8,318 bases of DNA, taken from the NCBI GenBank assembly GCA_964499015.1, contig CAZCJA010000090.1, positions 1 through 8,318 on the forward strand. The letters run 5' to 3'. Origin of the DNA: CAZCJA01 sp964499015 (GTDB taxonomy: Bacteria > Elusimicrobiota > Elusimicrobia > F11). The notes under the pieces are model-generated. The model saw nothing but the letters and a program-made list of their open reading frames with translations. It did no database searches and was not told where the DNA came from. This document shows, piece after piece, positions 5,802 through 8,318 of the stretch (position 1 is its first letter; every line of letters starts with the position of its first letter). Made by a program: the position numbers and the translations under genes.

Positions 5802-8318
5802 ATGCAAATTGAAATCGCTCGGACTTCATACCGCTCCCCTGTTCTAAAAACCTTCCTGCTCCTCTTCCTTAGCACCCCAGCATTTTCCGTCGAGCCCTGC
5901 CCGGACGTCGGCTGTTCCAGCGCCCTCGGCCGTTGTTCCGATCCGATGCCCTGTACGTTTAAGGATTCCGGCGCCGACCGCGCCTGCGACGATCAGAAGT
6001 GGGCCGTCGACCGCGACGCGATCGAAATAACGGAAGACGGGCTGGATAACGAAAAGTGCGAGATCAATAAAAAAATCAAACTGACCGTCCGGCACACGCT
6101 TATGAATTGCCCGTGGGCGCTTTCATTGCCGTACACACCCGGCACCAAAAACAACCGGCACGTCGTCGTAAAACTTTTGCAGTTGGATAAGGAAAAGGAA
6201 TTTCCGAAGAAAGACGGCCAAGACGATCTGGGCGAGCCGCCGAACGCCAATTACGGCGAAGCGACCATTGCCGAAACCTGGAAGCTGTACCCGATTGATG
6301 AGAATTTCGATCCGCGGCAGCCGATTGATTTTGAGTCCGACAGTCTCAATAAAAAGCTCGATACCGCCAAGTATAAGTACGCGCTCGATGTGGAGTTGTC
6401 GCAAAGCGGGAGAATGACGGGCCGGCAACGCAAGATTTTGGACTGCGAATGCGGCGTGCCGACGGGATATGAGGACGTCGAAGATTTAAAGGTCACGCTA
6501 AAAGATTCCGAAAACTGCTGCGGGGAAGAGCCCAACCGGCAGGTCGAATCCAAGGAGGAAACATTTAACGGCAAAGAAGACTGCGAATACACGTTCTGCG
6601 CCACGGTAAAGGCGCGCGTGGAGTCGCAGGACGCCGGATTTGACGCGGTGTACATCAACGAGACGCTTATTTTATCGAGTGAGAACTTGGATCGCGAATG
6701 CGACATGGTGGTGAAAACGTGCACCAAGGAAGTGAAGATCAAGGGGACCAAGGTCACGTTGACGTACGACACCGTCGACGGTAACTATCATTATAGGCCC
6801 AGCGCTCAAATCACGGAATTCGTGTACATGAATCCGGGCGACACGTGCGACGAAAGCTGCACGTACACCGTCGACGACGTTCCGTGCGACGACACGCCGC
6901 GCTGCGAGTTGGAGTGCGACTCGCCGTGGTATCTGGATAAGGAAGCGTGCGAATGTGTGTGCGGTCTGAGCGATTACGACTGCACGTATGGCGTTGACTA
7001 CGAATCGTGCTCGTGCTTGCCGTGTCCGGAAGGCCATCCGGACTGCAGCGAAGATCCGTGCGGGCCGTTGGGTTCGCCGCCGTGTCCCGGCAGCTTCCCG
7101 GCTCCCGGCCCTGACGGATGTTTGCGTTGGCAGAACCCGGAGCCGCCGCCCCTGGGTTGCGGCCCCGAGGCCTACTGGGACGGCTGCATGTGTATGCCTG
7201 AGGATGACGATCCACACGAGTGCCGCCAGTGTTATGAGTGGTCGGAAAAACAAGGCCAATGCGTGCACGTTAAATGCGCGGGAAAATATTGCCGCTGCAC
7301 CATCGAGCATGATTGCGGTAGTCCGAAACCGTGTCCCAACGATAATTATTCGCGCGATGGCGACTGCAAATGCGTCTGTAAAAACGGCAATTCCGAGGAC
7401 GATTGCGGAGACCAGGAGACGTGGGACAAGGAAAATTGCGAGTGCGTCCCGTGCGGCACGAAGGAAGGCGACGACGGCAAGACGCCGCGCGAACGCTGCG
7501 TTGAAAACTGTGGAACGTGGGACAACGTGGAATGCACCTGCGACTTTGATGAATGCCCAGACGATTGCCAATACCGACCTGGGGGAGATAAAGGGTGTGG
7601 GTGCATAGATAAGCCTTTGCCGCCATGCGACGGCCCCTGTGAATTGCCGGCTACTGATTGCCATAGCGGGTGCGGAAAAAAAGAGCCGCCAGCCTGCGAT
7701 GGCGAGTGCGATTTGCCGGCGGCCGATTGTAATAGTCCGTGCGGAGTGAAGCCGGATTGCCCGCCGGCTTCGCCGACCGAATCGCCCACGGACACGCCCG
7801 GGGCTGCAGCTGCTGCGGCGGCGTATGCGTCCGCATCGTCGTTCGCTATTTTAAACGGGTATGAAACGTTGGGGCCGGTTATGATGATGGCGCCGACGTC
7901 CGATACGGTCAATCAAAACGAGGGAATAGCGTTGCCTGAACCGATCACGGTCCAGGTCAATTTTCTTAAGACATTGCAGGCCTCGGGACAGGCGACATTC
8001 GTGAAGGCCAGCCGGAACTTCTTAGAACGGTTGTTCAAGGTTAAAGCGGGGCCTCTTAAACCGGAAATCAACGTTCCTATTGCCATGGAACCCGAGAATC
8101 CCCAGCTGTATAGAAAGGTGGGAGATAAAAGGTGGATTCCCTTGCCGGGTCTCTATAGTGACCTTACACTTAGGGTGCCGGTCTATCACTATGGGTATTA
8201 CCAGGTTTTTGGTCCCATTAAGGGGCTGCCGTTCTCGTTTGGCGACGTCTACGTCTTCCCGAATCCGACTAAGGGCGGAAATATACCGACGCTGCATGTG
8301 GAAGTCGGCGCGGCGGAC
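5802..8318 (+). CDS. Large exported cysteine-rich protein with C-terminal PNP sorting-like domain (3' end outside window)
   Basis: One frame stays open from ATG 5802 to the last base, 839 codons with no stop. A weak GAGAAAG ribosome site lies at 5792-5798, and an in-frame stop at 5766-5768 rules out a much earlier start. Residues 1-29 form a signal peptide (core VLKTFLLLFL, cleavage after AFS). Residues 30-348 form an unrecognised, probably beta-rich region with about 15 Cys. Residues 349-653 contain 51 Cys (about 17%), with repeated aromatic-x-D-x(2-4)-C-x-C units, two of them exact CXCXC (C383-C387, C522-C526), and a 22-residue tandem repeat. Residues about 654-690 form a Pro/Ser/Thr/Ala linker with seven Ala. 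The remainder has no Cys and reaches VYVFPNPTKGG (F819-P822), the entry to a FlgD-like or type IX sorting beta-sandwich, so roughly 70-90 residues probably lie beyond the window. A surface or matrix protein is inferred; enzymatic motifs are not seen. Confidence 0.85.
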   Translation, partial: MQIEIARTSYRSPVLKTFLLLFLSTPAFSVEPCPDVGCSSALGRCSDPMPCTFKDSGADRACDDQKWAVDRDAIEITEDGLDNEKCEINKKIKLTVRHTLMNCPWALSLPYTPGTKNNRHVVVKLLQLDKEKEFPKKDGQDDLGEPPNANYGEATIAETWKLYPIDENFDPRQPIDFESDSLNKKLDTAKYKYALDVELSQSGRMTGRQRKILDCECGVPTGYEDVEDLKVTLKDSENCCGEEPNRQVESKEETFNGKEDCEYTFCATVKARVESQDAGFDAVYINETLILSSENLDRECDMVVKTCTKEVKIKGTKVTLTYDTVDGNYHYRPSAQITEFVYMNPGDTCDESCTYTVDDVPCDDTPRCELECDSPWYLDKEACECVCGLSDYDCTYGVDYESCSCLPCPEGHPDCSEDPCGPLGSPPCPGSFPAPGPDGCLRWQNPEPPPLGCGPEAYWDGCMCMPEDDDPHECRQCYEWSEKQGQCVHVKCAGKYCRCTIEHDCGSPKPCPNDNYSRDGDCKCVCKNGNSEDDCGDQETWDKENCECVPCGTKEGDDGKTPRERCVENCGTWDNVECTCDFDECPDDCQYRPGGDKGCGCIDKPLPPCDGPCELPATDCHSGCGKKEPPACDGECDLPAADCNSPCGVKPDCPPASPTESPTDTPGAAAAAAAYASASSFAILNGYETLGPVMMMAPTSDTVNQNEGIALPEPITVQVNFLKTLQASGQATFVKASRNFLERLFKVKAGPLKPEINVPIAMEPENPQLYRKVGDKRWIPLPGLYSDLTLRVPVYHYGYYQVFGPIKGLPFSFGDVYVFPNPTKGGNIPTLHVEVGAAD
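6921..7604 (+). repeat. CXCXC-type cysteine repeat region within the secreted protein
   Basis: Imperfect units share an aromatic and Asp followed by C-x-C: WYLDKEACECVC (C383), DYESCSCLPC (C403), YWDGCMC (C462), SRDGDCKCVC (C522), TWDKENCECVPC (C546), TWDNVECTC (C578) and KGCGC (C599). Spacing between units varies from about 20 to 60 residues. The pattern resembles the CXCXC repeat of Balbiani ring protein 3 and the VEGF-C propeptide. Cysteines there form intra-repeat disulfides. Divergence between copies at DNA level points to old duplications, not recent slippage. Confidence 0.6.
7620..7751 (+). repeat. Tandem 22-codon repeat in the cysteine-rich protein
   Basis: Two adjacent 66-nt units (7620-7685 and 7686-7751) encode PPCDGPCELPATDCHSGCGK and PPACDGECDLPAADCNSPCG, each followed by a few polar residues. 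Each has four cysteines in the same order (C-D-G-x-C, LPAxDC, then a C just before G). Synonymous changes are many (for instance tgc/tgt and gac/gat), so the duplication is not recent, and the protein pattern is conserved better than the DNA. Confidence 0.65.

Noticed and set aside
6672..7664. 330-codon open frame on the - strand opposite the cysteine-rich gene, plus a shorter one at 7346-7912
   Set aside because: Its product is a low-complexity Ala/Arg/Val-rich string, as expected from reading TGC-, GAC- and CCG-rich codons backwards. It has no domain or ribosome site. The + strand frame has a signal peptide, ordered domains and no stop over 839 codons.
1..8318. CRISPR arrays, tRNA or rRNA genes, insertion sequences, transposases
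   Set aside because: No regularly spaced direct repeats, cloverleaf-like segments, rRNA-like stretches or transposase motifs were seen on either strand.

Overview
The window looks like a chromosomal segment from a Gram-negative bacterium of moderate-to-high GC content. It holds a PorV/PorQ-type outer-membrane barrel and secreted proteins with signal peptides. The best guess is a poorly sampled lineage such as Elusimicrobiota or a neighbouring phylum. This rests on the combination of an arginine-biosynthesis/eno/ftsB housekeeping block with a PorV-like protein and a large secreted protein ending in a 'FPNPTKGG' beta-sandwich start. No rRNA or other taxonomic marker is present, so the assignment is an inference.

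Region 1 (1-3556, all + strand) is a tightly packed housekeeping run. It contains the tail of argB (acetylglutamate kinase), argD (acetylornithine aminotransferase, 2 bp later), eno (enolase, with its own strong Shine-Dalgarno site), a TTG-started ftsB/divIC-like cell-division gene whose ribosome site overlaps the eno stop, a CspA-type cold-shock gene with a possible promoter inside the end of ftsB, and a 99-residue protein with one CPFC knuckle and a charged helix, starting at GTG 3 nt after csp.

Region 2 (3534-4397, - strand) is a single convergent gene for a membrane-anchored or exported protein with a C-terminal 3D (three-aspartate, double-psi beta-barrel) domain, probably acting on the cell wall. 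Its last codons overlap the preceding gene by 23 bp.

Region 3 (4398-4671) is the main non-coding stretch and lies between two divergent genes. It holds an 8-bp inverted repeat, a GC-rich block that could be a structured leader RNA (GGCAACC...GGTGCC core), and two pairs of short direct repeats just before the porV-like start.

Region 4 (4672-8318, + strand) is the accessory and most interesting part. A PorV/PorQ-like outer-membrane barrel gene is followed after 29 bp by a very large open frame, at least 839 codons and running off the window. That frame encodes an exported, extremely cysteine-rich protein: signal peptide, a roughly 320-residue N-terminal region, a roughly 305-residue segment with 51 cysteines including CXCXC-type repeats, an Ala/Ser/Thr/Pro linker, and a cysteine-free C-terminal part that enters a 'PNP' beta-sandwich of the kind used as a C-terminal sorting domain. 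In Bacteroidota, PorV carries cargo with such C-terminal domains from the type IX secretion pore to the cell surface. The pairing here suggests a dedicated shuttle-plus-cargo unit for surface display, but this is a hypothesis.
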